From assembly GCF_002086735.1 (NCBI RefSeq), contig NZ_MVIJ01000001.1:310001-374000 (forward strand): 64,000 nt of DNA, read 5' to 3'. The position numbers and the translations under genes are program-made. Positions within the stretch are counted from its first letter, which is position 1; the number at the start of each line of letters is the position of its first letter. The DNA comes from Mycobacterium scrofulaceum. Its GTDB lineage: Bacteria > Actinomycetota > Actinomycetes > Mycobacteriales > Mycobacteriaceae. Below, piece after piece: positions 34,865 through 42,246 of this stretch. Under the pieces are notes generated by a model. The model searched no databases. It saw only the letters and a list, made by a program, of their open reading frames with translations, and had not been told where the DNA came from.

Positions 34865-35101
34865 ATGGTTGACATCAAGAGCGGACCGATCCAGGCGGTC
34901 CAGGGCGTCGTCGAGGCCGTCTTCGGCAAGGCCAAGGAGATCCTCGGCACGATCATCGGGCGCAACGATCTGGTCAACGAGGGCCAGGCGCAGCAGGACA
35001 AGGCCGACGCGCAGCGCAGCGCGGCGAAGAAGGAAGCCGCGGCCGAAAAGGCCCGGGGGAAGGCCAAAGCCGCGGAAGCGCGCGAAAAGGCCGAGCAGTA
35101 A
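34865..35101 (+). CDS. CsbD-like stress protein
   Basis: A 78-residue highly charged, helical protein. The N-terminal half (GPIQAVQGVVEAVFGKAKEI to GTIIGRNDLVNEGQ) matches the CsbD-like pattern and the C-terminal half is a Lys/Ala/Glu-rich helix. Proteins of this type are abundant stress-induced actinobacterial proteins of unknown mechanism. An AGGAGGGG ribosome site precedes the ATG; the longer frame to 34628 is not needed. A terminator hairpin follows. It is unrelated to the surrounding acyl-CoA genes. Confidence 0.85.
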   Translation: MVDIKSGPIQAVQGVVEAVFGKAKEILGTIIGRNDLVNEGQAQQDKADAQRSAAKKEAAAEKARGKAKAAEAREKAEQ

Positions 35102-35117
35102 TTCGGCCACAGCTTGC

Positions 35118-35144
35118 GGCCCGGTCACTTCAGGTGACCGGGCC
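35118..35144. terminator. strong intergenic hairpin
   Basis: Perfect 11-base arms GGCCCGGTCAC and GTGACCGGGCC with a five-base loop, 17 bases after the CsbD-like stop and before the convergent lyase gene. It probably ends both transcripts. Confidence 0.75.
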
Positions 35145-35186
35145 CTTGCTTCTGAGCGTGGCTGCAGCGCAGTCGGTTAGGGTCCG

Positions 35187-36194
35187 CTATGCGTCGATGA
35201 GTCCCAGGCGGAGGTACGCCTCTTTGATCTGCGACTTCGCCTCGGGCGGGAGCTCGGCTTGCGGAGGCCGGGAATGCGGATAGGCGCCGATCGGCAACCC
35301 CAGAAGCGACGCGGCGTATTTGAACGCCCCGCCCCAGTGGGTGAAGTAGTCCGGCCGGCCCGGGTAGCAGGTCCACCAGGACCCCACGTCGAGGTCGAAC
35401 TGGTCCAGGCCCGAGTCCCGGCCGAAGTCCATCGCCTCGAGCAGCTTGTCGTTTTGCACCAAATCCCAGTATTGGGAGAACAATCGCCGTTTCGGCGTCT
35501 CGAACAGGTACCCGGCGGTGCCCAGCTGTGCCGGGCAGACGATCCCGTCGCGTAGCCATCCCGCGCGGTAGACGGTCTTGTCGCACTCCCAGAGCACGAG
35601 GCTCGGCGCGAGTTGATGCAGCATCCGGCTGCTGGCCGGCCGGAAGGCGCCCTCCTTGGTGGCGCACACGGCGGGCACCTCGTGGTAGATCCGCGCGCTT
35701 TCGGCAGCGGTCAACACGTAGCCCGACGACGGCGAGTTGAACATGCCCAGGGCGATGTCCGTTCGCGACGCGATGTAGGTGAAGAATCGCAGCACACCTT
35801 CGCCGCCGTGCACCTCCATCATCGGCGTCTGGATGTAGGCGATGTCGGCGCCGGCCTCCTGGGCGTGCAGCGTCAGATCCAGGCAGTCCTTCGCCGTGAT
35901 CGCCGCCGTGCACGCCTGCACCACCACGTCGGGGTTGGCGGCACGGCCCTCCTCGATCGCGATCTCCAGCAAGCGTTTTCGCTCATCGAGGGTCAGCGAC
36001 CAGAATTCGGAGAGGCCGCTGGTGCACCACAGCATCGGGTGCCCGAGTTCGCCGACGCAGTAGCGGACCAGCGTCCGGTACGCCTCCCAGTCGATGTCGT
36101 CGCCATCGCGCCCGCAGAACGGCGTGTAGAGGGAGTCGCCGATTCCCCGTAATGCCCCGCGCGCCCAGGCGCGTGCCTCGCTCGCCGTCGCCAT
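35187..36194 (-). CDS. DapA-family aldolase/lyase
   Basis: A 335-residue class I aldolase of the dihydrodipicolinate synthase superfamily. The Schiff-base Lys is in ATKEGAF, and the Tyr-type motif YNxP is FNSP, so the usual proton-relay Tyr is Phe. The length fits hydratase-aldolases of aromatic and polycyclic degradation (NahE/PhdJ type) better than DapA itself, about 290. It probably cleaves an aldol adduct releasing pyruvate or a similar small acid. It follows the SDR at 36239 in an operon divergent from the TetR gene. Confidence 0.85.
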   Translation of the reverse strand: MATASEARAWARGALRGIGDSLYTPFCGRDGDDIDWEAYRTLVRYCVGELGHPMLWCTSGLSEFWSLTLDERKRLLEIAIEEGRAANPDVVVQACTAAITAKDCLDLTLHAQEAGADIAYIQTPMMEVHGGEGVLRFFTYIASRTDIALGMFNSPSSGYVLTAAESARIYHEVPAVCATKEGAFRPASSRMLHQLAPSLVLWECDKTVYRAGWLRDGIVCPAQLGTAGYLFETPKRRLFSQYWDLVQNDKLLEAMDFGRDSGLDQFDLDVGSWWTCYPGRPDYFTHWGGAFKYAASLLGLPIGAYPHSRPPQAELPPEAKSQIKEAYLRLGLIDA

Positions 36195-36238
36195 CGTCGA
36201 CTCCTTCTCTTCAGCCGAGCTGCCTTCGTTCGCTGCGG

Positions 36239-37036
36239 TCAGGTGAAGTCCGAACCGCCATCGACGTTGATGTTGGCCCCCGTCATGTAGGAGTTGCGCC
36301 TCGACGCGAGGAACGCGACCACCGGCCCGATCTCCTCCGGCAAACCGGCGCGCGGCAGGTGCGCCGGGTGGCCGAAGTGCTCGGCGATGGCGTCCATTAG
36401 CGCGTAGGGGTCGCCACCGTCGACGCCCACCGACTTCGCCCAACCGACCAGCGACTCGGACGCGATGCTGCCCGGCGACACCACGTTGACCAGGATCTCA
36501 TCCTTGGCCAACAGCAACGAGAGGTTCTTGGAGACGCTCGTCACCATCGACTTGGCCGCCGTGTAGGCGGGCAGCATGACGCTCTGCCGCTGGGTCGAAT
36601 GCGCCGAAAAGTTGACGATGCGCGCCCATTGCGCCTTGCGCAGCAGCGGAAGTGCCGCGCGGACGCAGCGCACCATCCCCATCGCGCCGTCCTCGACGGC
36701 TTGGCGCCACTGTTCGTCGGTCAGATCCTCGAAAGTGCCCGCCGCGCCGGGCCCGACCGTATTGACGAGCACATTCAATTCGCCGCCCCAGCGCCGGCCG
36801 AGGTCGGCGAATGCGTCGTCAACCTGTCCGGGGTCGGCGATGTCCGCTGCCAGCCCGACAGCTTCCGGGCTGCCGCGATTCTTCAGGTCCGCGACGGCCA
36901 CGTCGAGCGCGTCACGGCTGCGGCCGACCACCGCGACCCGGGCGCCCTCGTCGGCGAGGCAACGGGCGGCGGCCAAACCCATGCCGCGGCTACCGCCGAC
37001 CACCACCGTTGCGGCGTCGGCCAGGCCTAGATCCAC
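36239..37036 (-). CDS. short-chain dehydrogenase/reductase
   Basis: A 265-residue SDR. The cofactor loop is VVGGSRGMG, Arg in VVGRSRDA suggests NADP(H), the NNAG region reads NTVGPG, and the catalytic Ser and YTAAK (Tyr and Lys) are intact. The changed NTVGPG loop is unusual but known in divergent SDRs. It faces the TetR gene across a promoter region that carries the operator at 37121, so it is probably among the genes controlled. The lyase at 35187 is 44 bases downstream. Confidence 0.88.
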   Translation of the reverse strand: MDLGLADAATVVVGGSRGMGLAAARCLADEGARVAVVGRSRDALDVAVADLKNRGSPEAVGLAADIADPGQVDDAFADLGRRWGGELNVLVNTVGPGAAGTFEDLTDEQWRQAVEDGAMGMVRCVRAALPLLRKAQWARIVNFSAHSTQRQSVMLPAYTAAKSMVTSVSKNLSLLLAKDEILVNVVSPGSIASESLVGWAKSVGVDGGDPYALMDAIAEHFGHPAHLPRAGLPEEIGPVVAFLASRRNSYMTGANINVDGGSDFT

Positions 37037-37120
37037 GGCAATTCCCGTGGCTCGCCAGGAGACTCGGTGAATGGCTTCTGCCCGGTCATCTTCGCCCGTC
37101 CAGCCGTGTTACCAAAAAGC

Positions 37121-37141
37121 CTACGATAGGTATTACAGTAG
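37121..37141. promoter_or_regulatory. operator of the 9-3-9 palindrome family (TetR promoter)
   Basis: Arms CTACGATAG and TTACAGTAG with spacer GTA. The right half is identical to that of the perfect site at 22067. It lies in the divergent promoter between the SDR and the TetR gene, as expected for autoregulation. Confidence 0.6.
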
Positions 37142-37271
37142 CAGATGGAAAACTGCAGAAAAGCCCGGCTGACGGCCGTCGTCGAGCGGCGACACGGCTA
37201 AGCTTGCGCAGGTGAGTCGGAACGGCTCCTGGACCGCACGCACAGGATACATCGTGATGGAGGTGCCCCTA

Positions 37272-38069
37272 GTGGCAAAGCAAGCTACCGCCGACAAGCG
37301 TCAACGGCGCGAACGCGGTTCCATCAATCCCGATGACATCATCAGTGGCGCATTCGAACTCGCAGAGCAGGTATCCATCGACAATTTGAGCATGCCGCTG
37401 CTCGGCAAACATCTCGGCGTCGGTGTCACCAGCATCTACTGGTACTTCCGCAAGAAGGACGATTTGCTCAACGCGATGACCGACCGCGCATTGAGCAAGT
37501 ATGTATTCGCCACCCCCTATGTCGAGGCCAGTGACTGGCGCGAGACGTTGCGCAACCATGCCCGCCTGATGCGTAAAACGTTCATGGGCAATCCCATTCT
37601 GTGCGACCTGATTCTGATTCGGGCCGCGCTCAGCCCGAAGGCTGCGCGCCTGGGTGCCGAGGAGATGGAGAAGGCGATCGCCAACCTGGTCGAGGCCGGC
37701 CTGTCGCCGGAGGATGCGTTCGACACGTACTCAGCGGTTTCGGTGCACGTCCGCGGATCGGTGGTGCTGCAACGGCTGTACGAGAAGAACCAATCCTCCG
37801 ACGAAGGCGCGCGCGCCATCGAGGACGCCGTCGCCATCGATCCCGAGAAGACCCCCCTGCTCGCCCAGGTCAGCCGGATCGGCCACCGGATCGGCGCCCC
37901 GGACGAAACCAACTTCGAATACGGCCTCGGCTGCATCCTCGACCACGCCAGCCGGCTGATCGAGGAGGGCAAGCGATCCAAGGGCGGCAAGGCGGCGCCG
38001 TCGCGGCAACGCAAGGCGGCAAAGTCACCCGCCTCGCGGGCGCGTACCAAGGCGCCGGCCGCTCGTTAA
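37272..38069 (+). CDS. TetR-family regulator, candidate master repressor of the island
   Basis: A 265-residue TetR protein from the GTG at 37272, which has GGAGG eight bases upstream; the frame stays open to 37212. The helix-turn-helix covers about residues 36-60 (SMPLLGKHLGVGVTSIYWYFRKKDDLL). The central part is the ligand domain. The C-terminal 30 residues are very rich in Lys, Arg and Ala, a basic tail unusual for TetR proteins. An operator of the 9-3-9 family lies 130 bases upstream. Location, autoregulatory site and the shared site at six other promoters suggest it represses the operons until a pathway intermediate binds. Confidence 0.88.
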   Translation: MAKQATADKRQRRERGSINPDDIISGAFELAEQVSIDNLSMPLLGKHLGVGVTSIYWYFRKKDDLLNAMTDRALSKYVFATPYVEASDWRETLRNHARLMRKTFMGNPILCDLILIRAALSPKAARLGAEEMEKAIANLVEAGLSPEDAFDTYSAVSVHVRGSVVLQRLYEKNQSSDEGARAIEDAVAIDPEKTPLLAQVSRIGHRIGAPDETNFEYGLGCILDHASRLIEEGKRSKGGKAAPSRQRKAAKSPASRARTKAPAAR

Positions 38070-38088
38070 CCGCGGCCGAATCGGTCTG

Positions 38089-38985
38089 TCACACTTCGGG
38101 TTCCGGCACGTCGAAATATTCGTCGCGGAGCCGGAACGCCTCCTTGGTCCCATGCCGCGCGCGGGTCTTGACGAAGTTGAACTCGTCCGGACCGAATTGC
38201 AGGTTGGTGCCGAAGGCGTGGAAGAGATAGCTGGCGACCTCCTCGCCATGGTATGCCTGGCTCTGCTCGACGAGACGGAACGCTTCCTTGGCGATGACGA
38301 CTCCGTCGGCGGGCATCTTCGCCGCCTTCTCGGCCCAATACCGCGCGCGTGCCGGAACGGCCGCGGTATCGCAGGTTTCGGTGAAGATTCCCAGGTGTTC
38401 GACTTCGCCGGCCTCGATGACGTCACCGGTCAGCAGCAGGCGCCGGGCCAGCACCGGACCGAGCCGGTGGAAGAACATGTGCAGGCTGCCGAGCGCGGGC
38501 CCGAGGAAGCGGGTTGCCGGCATCCCGATCTTCGTGTCGCGCGCGATGACGGAGATGTCGGTCATCAGCGCCATCTCGAAGCCGCCGCCGAGCGCATAGC
38601 CGGCGATCTCGCCAACCGTGACCTTGGGGAAGCCCATGAAGTTGTGGTAGAAGCCAAAGGACTTGCGGTCCACGGTGAGTCGCCGACGCTGACTGGGGCG
38701 GCGCTTGGCCGCCGCATCGTCGCCCGATGCGCCCTGCGGGCCGTACCAGCCGTACGCGTTGTTCATGTCGGCGCCGGTCGAGAAGACCCCGTCGGCACCG
38801 CGCAACAACACCACCGTGAGATCGTCGTCTTCGGCCACCCGGTCCAGGCAGCGGGCGAGCGCCTCGCGCATCGCGGCGTCGTAGGAGTTGCGTTGCGCCG
38901 GATTGTTCAGCGTGATCGTCGCGATGCGGCGGTCGTGGTCGGCCTCGAACAGCACGCGGTCGTCCGGGGCGTGGGGCGTGGTCAT
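38089..38985 (-). CDS. enoyl-CoA hydratase/isomerase (crotonase)
   Basis: A 298-residue crotonase. The motif NNPAQRNSYD, the oxyanion loop GVFSTGADMNN and the ALGGGFEMAL region are clear. An insertion after the first oxyanion loop (GWYGPQGASGDDAAAKRR) makes it longer than its relatives. It starts at the ATG overlapping the thioesterase stop (ATGA); the long frame to 39495 runs through that gene. It is the second of a two-gene operon divergent from the crotonase set at 39821. Confidence 0.9.
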   Translation of the reverse strand: MTTPHAPDDRVLFEADHDRRIATITLNNPAQRNSYDAAMREALARCLDRVAEDDDLTVVLLRGADGVFSTGADMNNAYGWYGPQGASGDDAAAKRRPSQRRRLTVDRKSFGFYHNFMGFPKVTVGEIAGYALGGGFEMALMTDISVIARDTKIGMPATRFLGPALGSLHMFFHRLGPVLARRLLLTGDVIEAGEVEHLGIFTETCDTAAVPARARYWAEKAAKMPADGVVIAKEAFRLVEQSQAYHGEEVASYLFHAFGTNLQFGPDEFNFVKTRARHGTKEAFRLRDEYFDVPEPEV

Positions 38986-39689
38986 TTGTCGGACTCCCTT
39001 CGCCGCCTGCCGAATTGGAAACCGGCCAGCCTTTCCGGCGGCGCGGCCAGTGTGTTCACCTCGCCGGTGCACAGCACATCGTCGTCGAGCAGCAGCCGTG
39101 CCGTCGACGCGATGCCGCGTTCGACCTGCGAGCGGGCGATGTCGAACCGCAGGTCGGTCAAGATCGGCGTCGGCCGGCGGAACGTCAGGACCAGCGAGCG
39201 CGTCTTGCCGGAAAGGCCCGTGACGCAATTGTGGTGCTGGATGACGCAGTCGAAGAAGACCCCGAGGAAGCCACCGTGCACCAGTCCCGGCGGCCCCTCG
39301 TAGAGCAGTGGAAAGTTGATCCACCCGATCGCGTTGTCGGCATCGAGGTGGTCGAACCGATACTCCGGAAAGCACGGGTTGTAGGCGCCGATATCCGTTG
39401 CGTGGTTGAGGTAGACGCGCCGGGGGTCGTCGGGGAGGTCGCCGATTCGTGGTGCGTTGTCGACCGGCGCGGCGGCGGACAGTTCGCGCTCCCACTCCGC
39501 GAACTTCTCCACCATCGTGTCGACCGTCGGATGCGGATGCTCGAGGGACAGCAGCAATGAGCTCAGGCGCCGCATGGCGGCGGCGGCGACGGTGGTTTGG
39601 GCGAGGGGCCGTTCGCCAAACCTGGTGTCGCCGGTGCGCGTCGTCTCGGGTGCGGCGCGCCCCTCCGCTCGCCCCTCCTGCAAGGCCAT
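38982..39689 (-). CDS. hot-dog fold thioesterase
   Basis: A 235-residue protein with an N-terminal helical extension and a C-terminal hot-dog domain. The active-site region reads GPPGLVHGGFLGVFFDCVI, followed by LVLTFRRPTPILTDLRFD. It is related to PaaI-type thioesterases, as is the shorter one at 19717, but has a longer N-terminus. Likely hydrolyses an acyl-CoA. Its promoter faces that of the crotonase at 39821 and both share the operator at 39777. Confidence 0.85.
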   Translation of the reverse strand: MALQEGRAEGRAAPETTRTGDTRFGERPLAQTTVAAAAMRRLSSLLLSLEHPHPTVDTMVEKFAEWERELSAAAPVDNAPRIGDLPDDPRRVYLNHATDIGAYNPCFPEYRFDHLDADNAIGWINFPLLYEGPPGLVHGGFLGVFFDCVIQHHNCVTGLSGKTRSLVLTFRRPTPILTDLRFDIARSQVERGIASTARLLLDDDVLCTGEVNTLAAPPERLAGFQFGRRRRESDK

Positions 39690-39776
39690 GCTCGTCTCTT
39701 TTCGCTCGGGTTCCGGCCCGGCTGTTTCCGGCGGCAGCGTACCCTGCTAACTTATACAGCGTAGCAATGGTATTGC

Positions 39777-39797
39777 CTACTGTATGGGTAACCGTAT
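39777..39797. promoter_or_regulatory. operator of the 9-3-9 palindrome family (divergent promoter)
   Basis: Arms CTACTGTAT and TAACCGTAT with spacer GGG, 24 bases before the GTG at 39821 and about 90 bases from the divergent thioesterase start. An AT-rich stretch (TTATACAG) at 39752 is a possible promoter element. Confidence 0.55.
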
Positions 39798-39820
39798 CGG
39801 CAGAAAGGCCGGATTCGACG

Positions 39821-40633
39821 GTGAGTCACGAGGCCGACGCGGCCGGTGCCGAGGGTTCGGTGACAGTGCGCCGGGACGGCGCGGTGTTGCGGCTGACCCT
39901 CGACCGCCCGTCGCGGCGTAATTCACTGAGCCAGGCGATGATTCAGACGTTGGTCGATGCGCTCACCAAAGCCGCCGCCGACGACTCGTTGCGCGCCGTG
40001 CACGTTCGGGGTGGCGAAGACTTCTGTGCCGGAGTCGACTGGGTCGCCAGCAACGACCGACAGCGCCCCCGCGCCGGCGACCTGGTACGGCGGATCCCGC
40101 ACGCCGCCCACCGGGTGATCGAGCTCGTCACGACCATCCAACTGCCGGTGCTCTGCAGCGTGCGGGGCTGGGCGGCGGGGTTCGGCTGCAACCTCGCGCT
40201 GGCAGCCGATTTCACCGTCGCCGCCACCGACGCGGTGTTCTGGGAGCCCTTCGTGGACCGGGGGTTCAGCCCCGATTCCGGGGCCACCTGGCTGCTGCCC
40301 CGACTGGTCGGCCTGGCACGGGCCAGGCGAATGCTGCTGCTGGGCGAGAAGGTCAGCGCCACCGACGCGGCCGACTGGGGACTGATCCACCGGGCGGTGA
40401 GCCCCGCGGGTCTCGACGACGCCGCCCAGGAGTTGCTCGAGCGGCTGGCCTCCGGACCGACGGCGGCTCTGGGACTGGCCAAGCAGGCGCTGAGCTTCGG
40501 CCAGCACGCGACGCTGAGCCAATCGATGACGCAGGAGCTGTTCAACCTCGAGATATCCTGCAGAACAGCGGATTTCAAGGAGGGCCTGGAAGCCTTCCGG
40601 CAGCGGCGCGCACCGAAATTCCAGGGCCGATGA
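39821..40633 (+). CDS. enoyl-CoA hydratase/isomerase (crotonase)
   Basis: A 270-residue crotonase. The motif DRPSRRNSLS, the oxyanion loop DFCAGVDWVAS and the helix GWAAGFGCNLAL are present. The GTG at 39821 is chosen because upstream in-frame starts lie in or before the operator; an ATG at 39767 is possible but the operator would then be coding. It is the first of six genes on this strand: three crotonases followed by three CoA ligases, almost all overlapping. Likely hydratase or isomerase in ring or side-chain degradation. Confidence 0.88.
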   Translation: MSHEADAAGAEGSVTVRRDGAVLRLTLDRPSRRNSLSQAMIQTLVDALTKAAADDSLRAVHVRGGEDFCAGVDWVASNDRQRPRAGDLVRRIPHAAHRVIELVTTIQLPVLCSVRGWAAGFGCNLALAADFTVAATDAVFWEPFVDRGFSPDSGATWLLPRLVGLARARRMLLLGEKVSATDAADWGLIHRAVSPAGLDDAAQELLERLASGPTAALGLAKQALSFGQHATLSQSMTQELFNLEISCRTADFKEGLEAFRQRRAPKFQGR

Positions 40634-40642
40634 GGGAGCAGG

Positions 40643-41455
40643 ATGCCTACTGACTCGTTCGACACCATCAAATACGAGGTCGACGGGCACACCGCCACCA
40701 TCACGCTGAACCGCCCGGCTGCCCTCAACGCGCTCAGCCCGCAGATGATCACCGAACTGCGGGCCGCCTACGACGAGGCCGAGAACGACGACAAGGTATG
40801 GCTGACCATCGTGACCGGCACGGGTCGCGCGTTCTGCACGGGCGCCGACGTCAAAGCCATTCCCGAAGACGGCAAGGTGATCTACGAACGCCCGTACCTG
40901 TCGACCTATGACCAATGGGAGGCACCGCAGGAGGGCACTCCGCCGTTTCGCACGGCCGCCAAGCCCGTGCTGACCGCGGTCAACGGGTTGTGCTGTGGCG
41001 CAGGCATGGACTGGGTCACCACATCGGACATCGTGATCGCGTCGGAGCAAGCCACCTTCTTCGATCCGCACGTGAGCATCGGGCTGGTGGCCGGACGCGA
41101 GATGGTCCGGCTGTCGCGGGTGCTGCCCCGCTCGATCGCCCTGCGGATGGCGTTGATGGGCAAGCACGAGAGGATGGGCGCGCAACGCGCCTACGAGCTC
41201 GGTTTGATCAGCGAAATCGTCGAGCACGACCGTCTCATGGAGCGGGCGCGTGAGATCGCCGACGTCGTCAACTCCAACGCGCCGCTGGCCGTTCGGGGAA
41301 CTCGGCTGGCCATCCTCAAGGGCCTCAACGTGCCGCTCCACGAGGCCGAGATCATGGCCGAAACCTTCCGCGAGCGCGTGCTGCGCACCGCGGACGCGGC
41401 CGAAGGGCCCAAGGCCTTCGTGGAGAAACGCAGGCCGGATTGGCAATGTCGATGA
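40643..41455 (+). CDS. enoyl-CoA hydratase/isomerase (crotonase)
   Basis: A 270-residue crotonase that starts nine bases after the previous gene. It has the motif NRPAALNALS, the oxyanion loop AFCTGADVKAIPEDG, and the second oxyanion region NGLCCGAGMD. The rest fits the standard enoyl-CoA hydratase size. It is paralogous to its two neighbours. The three crotonases probably act on different intermediates or as an oligomer of non-identical subunits. Confidence 0.9.
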   Translation: MPTDSFDTIKYEVDGHTATITLNRPAALNALSPQMITELRAAYDEAENDDKVWLTIVTGTGRAFCTGADVKAIPEDGKVIYERPYLSTYDQWEAPQEGTPPFRTAAKPVLTAVNGLCCGAGMDWVTTSDIVIASEQATFFDPHVSIGLVAGREMVRLSRVLPRSIALRMALMGKHERMGAQRAYELGLISEIVEHDRLMERAREIADVVNSNAPLAVRGTRLAILKGLNVPLHEAEIMAETFRERVLRTADAAEGPKAFVEKRRPDWQCR

Positions 41456-42246
41456 CGTTCGAGACCATCCTGCTCGAAGTCGACAAGACAGACCGGGTCG
41501 CGACGATCACGCTGAACCGGCCCGGGCAGCTGAACGCGTTCAACCGCACCATGTGCGAGGAGCTGGTGCGAGCCTGGCGCATGGTCAAACACGACGAGTC
41601 GGTCAACGCGGTGGTGCTGCGGGCGGCCGGTGACCGCGCGTTCAGCGCCGGCCTCGACGTCAAGACGCCCTACGGCCAGCCCGAAAACATCTGGAACCAC
41701 GAGGATCCCGGTGAGGCGCTCAGCCCCAAGTGGCAGAAGATGTGGAAGCCGGTCGTCTGCGCCGTGCAGGGCATGTGCACCGCGGGCGCGTTCTACTTCG
41801 TCAACGAATCCGACGTGGTCATCTGCTCCCAGGACGCCACGTTCTTCGACTCGCACGTATCGGCCGGCCTGGTCTGCGCGTTGGAGCCGATCGGCTTGAT
41901 GCGGCGCGTCGGACTGGGCGAGACGTTGCGCATCGCGCTGATGGGCAACGACGAACGGGTCGGCGCCGACACCGCGCTACGGATCGGGCTGGTGTCGGAG
42001 GTGGTCCCCGCCCAGCAGCTCTGGGACCGCGCGCACGAGATCGCCGCGACCATCGCCGCGAAACCCACGACCGCGACACAGGGCACGGTGAAGGCGATTT
42101 GGGAGTCGCTCGACAAGCCATACCGCGCGGCTATGGAGCAGGGACTGATCTACACGCGGCTGGGCAATCCGCTCGGCGTGGCGGAACTCGCCGCCCGGAA
42201 CGACCCGGGCGGCGAAGGCGCCCCCCGCGCTCCGAGGATCCGCTGA
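41446..42246 (+). CDS. enoyl-CoA hydratase/isomerase (crotonase)
   Basis: A 266-residue crotonase. It has NRPGQLNAFN and the oxyanion loop AFSAGLDVKTPYGQ, then VQGMCTAGAFYFVNESD, where the usual GGG/GAG is TAG. It overlaps the previous gene by ten bases from the ATG at 41446 with GGAT upstream; an ATG at 41452 gives an ATGA overlap and is equally possible. The C-terminus is basic and ends one base into the next start. It is part of the tight crotonase set. Confidence 0.88.
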   Translation: MSMTFETILLEVDKTDRVATITLNRPGQLNAFNRTMCEELVRAWRMVKHDESVNAVVLRAAGDRAFSAGLDVKTPYGQPENIWNHEDPGEALSPKWQKMWKPVVCAVQGMCTAGAFYFVNESDVVICSQDATFFDSHVSAGLVCALEPIGLMRRVGLGETLRIALMGNDERVGADTALRIGLVSEVVPAQQLWDRAHEIAATIAAKPTTATQGTVKAIWESLDKPYRAAMEQGLIYTRLGNPLGVAELAARNDPGGEGAPRAPRIR

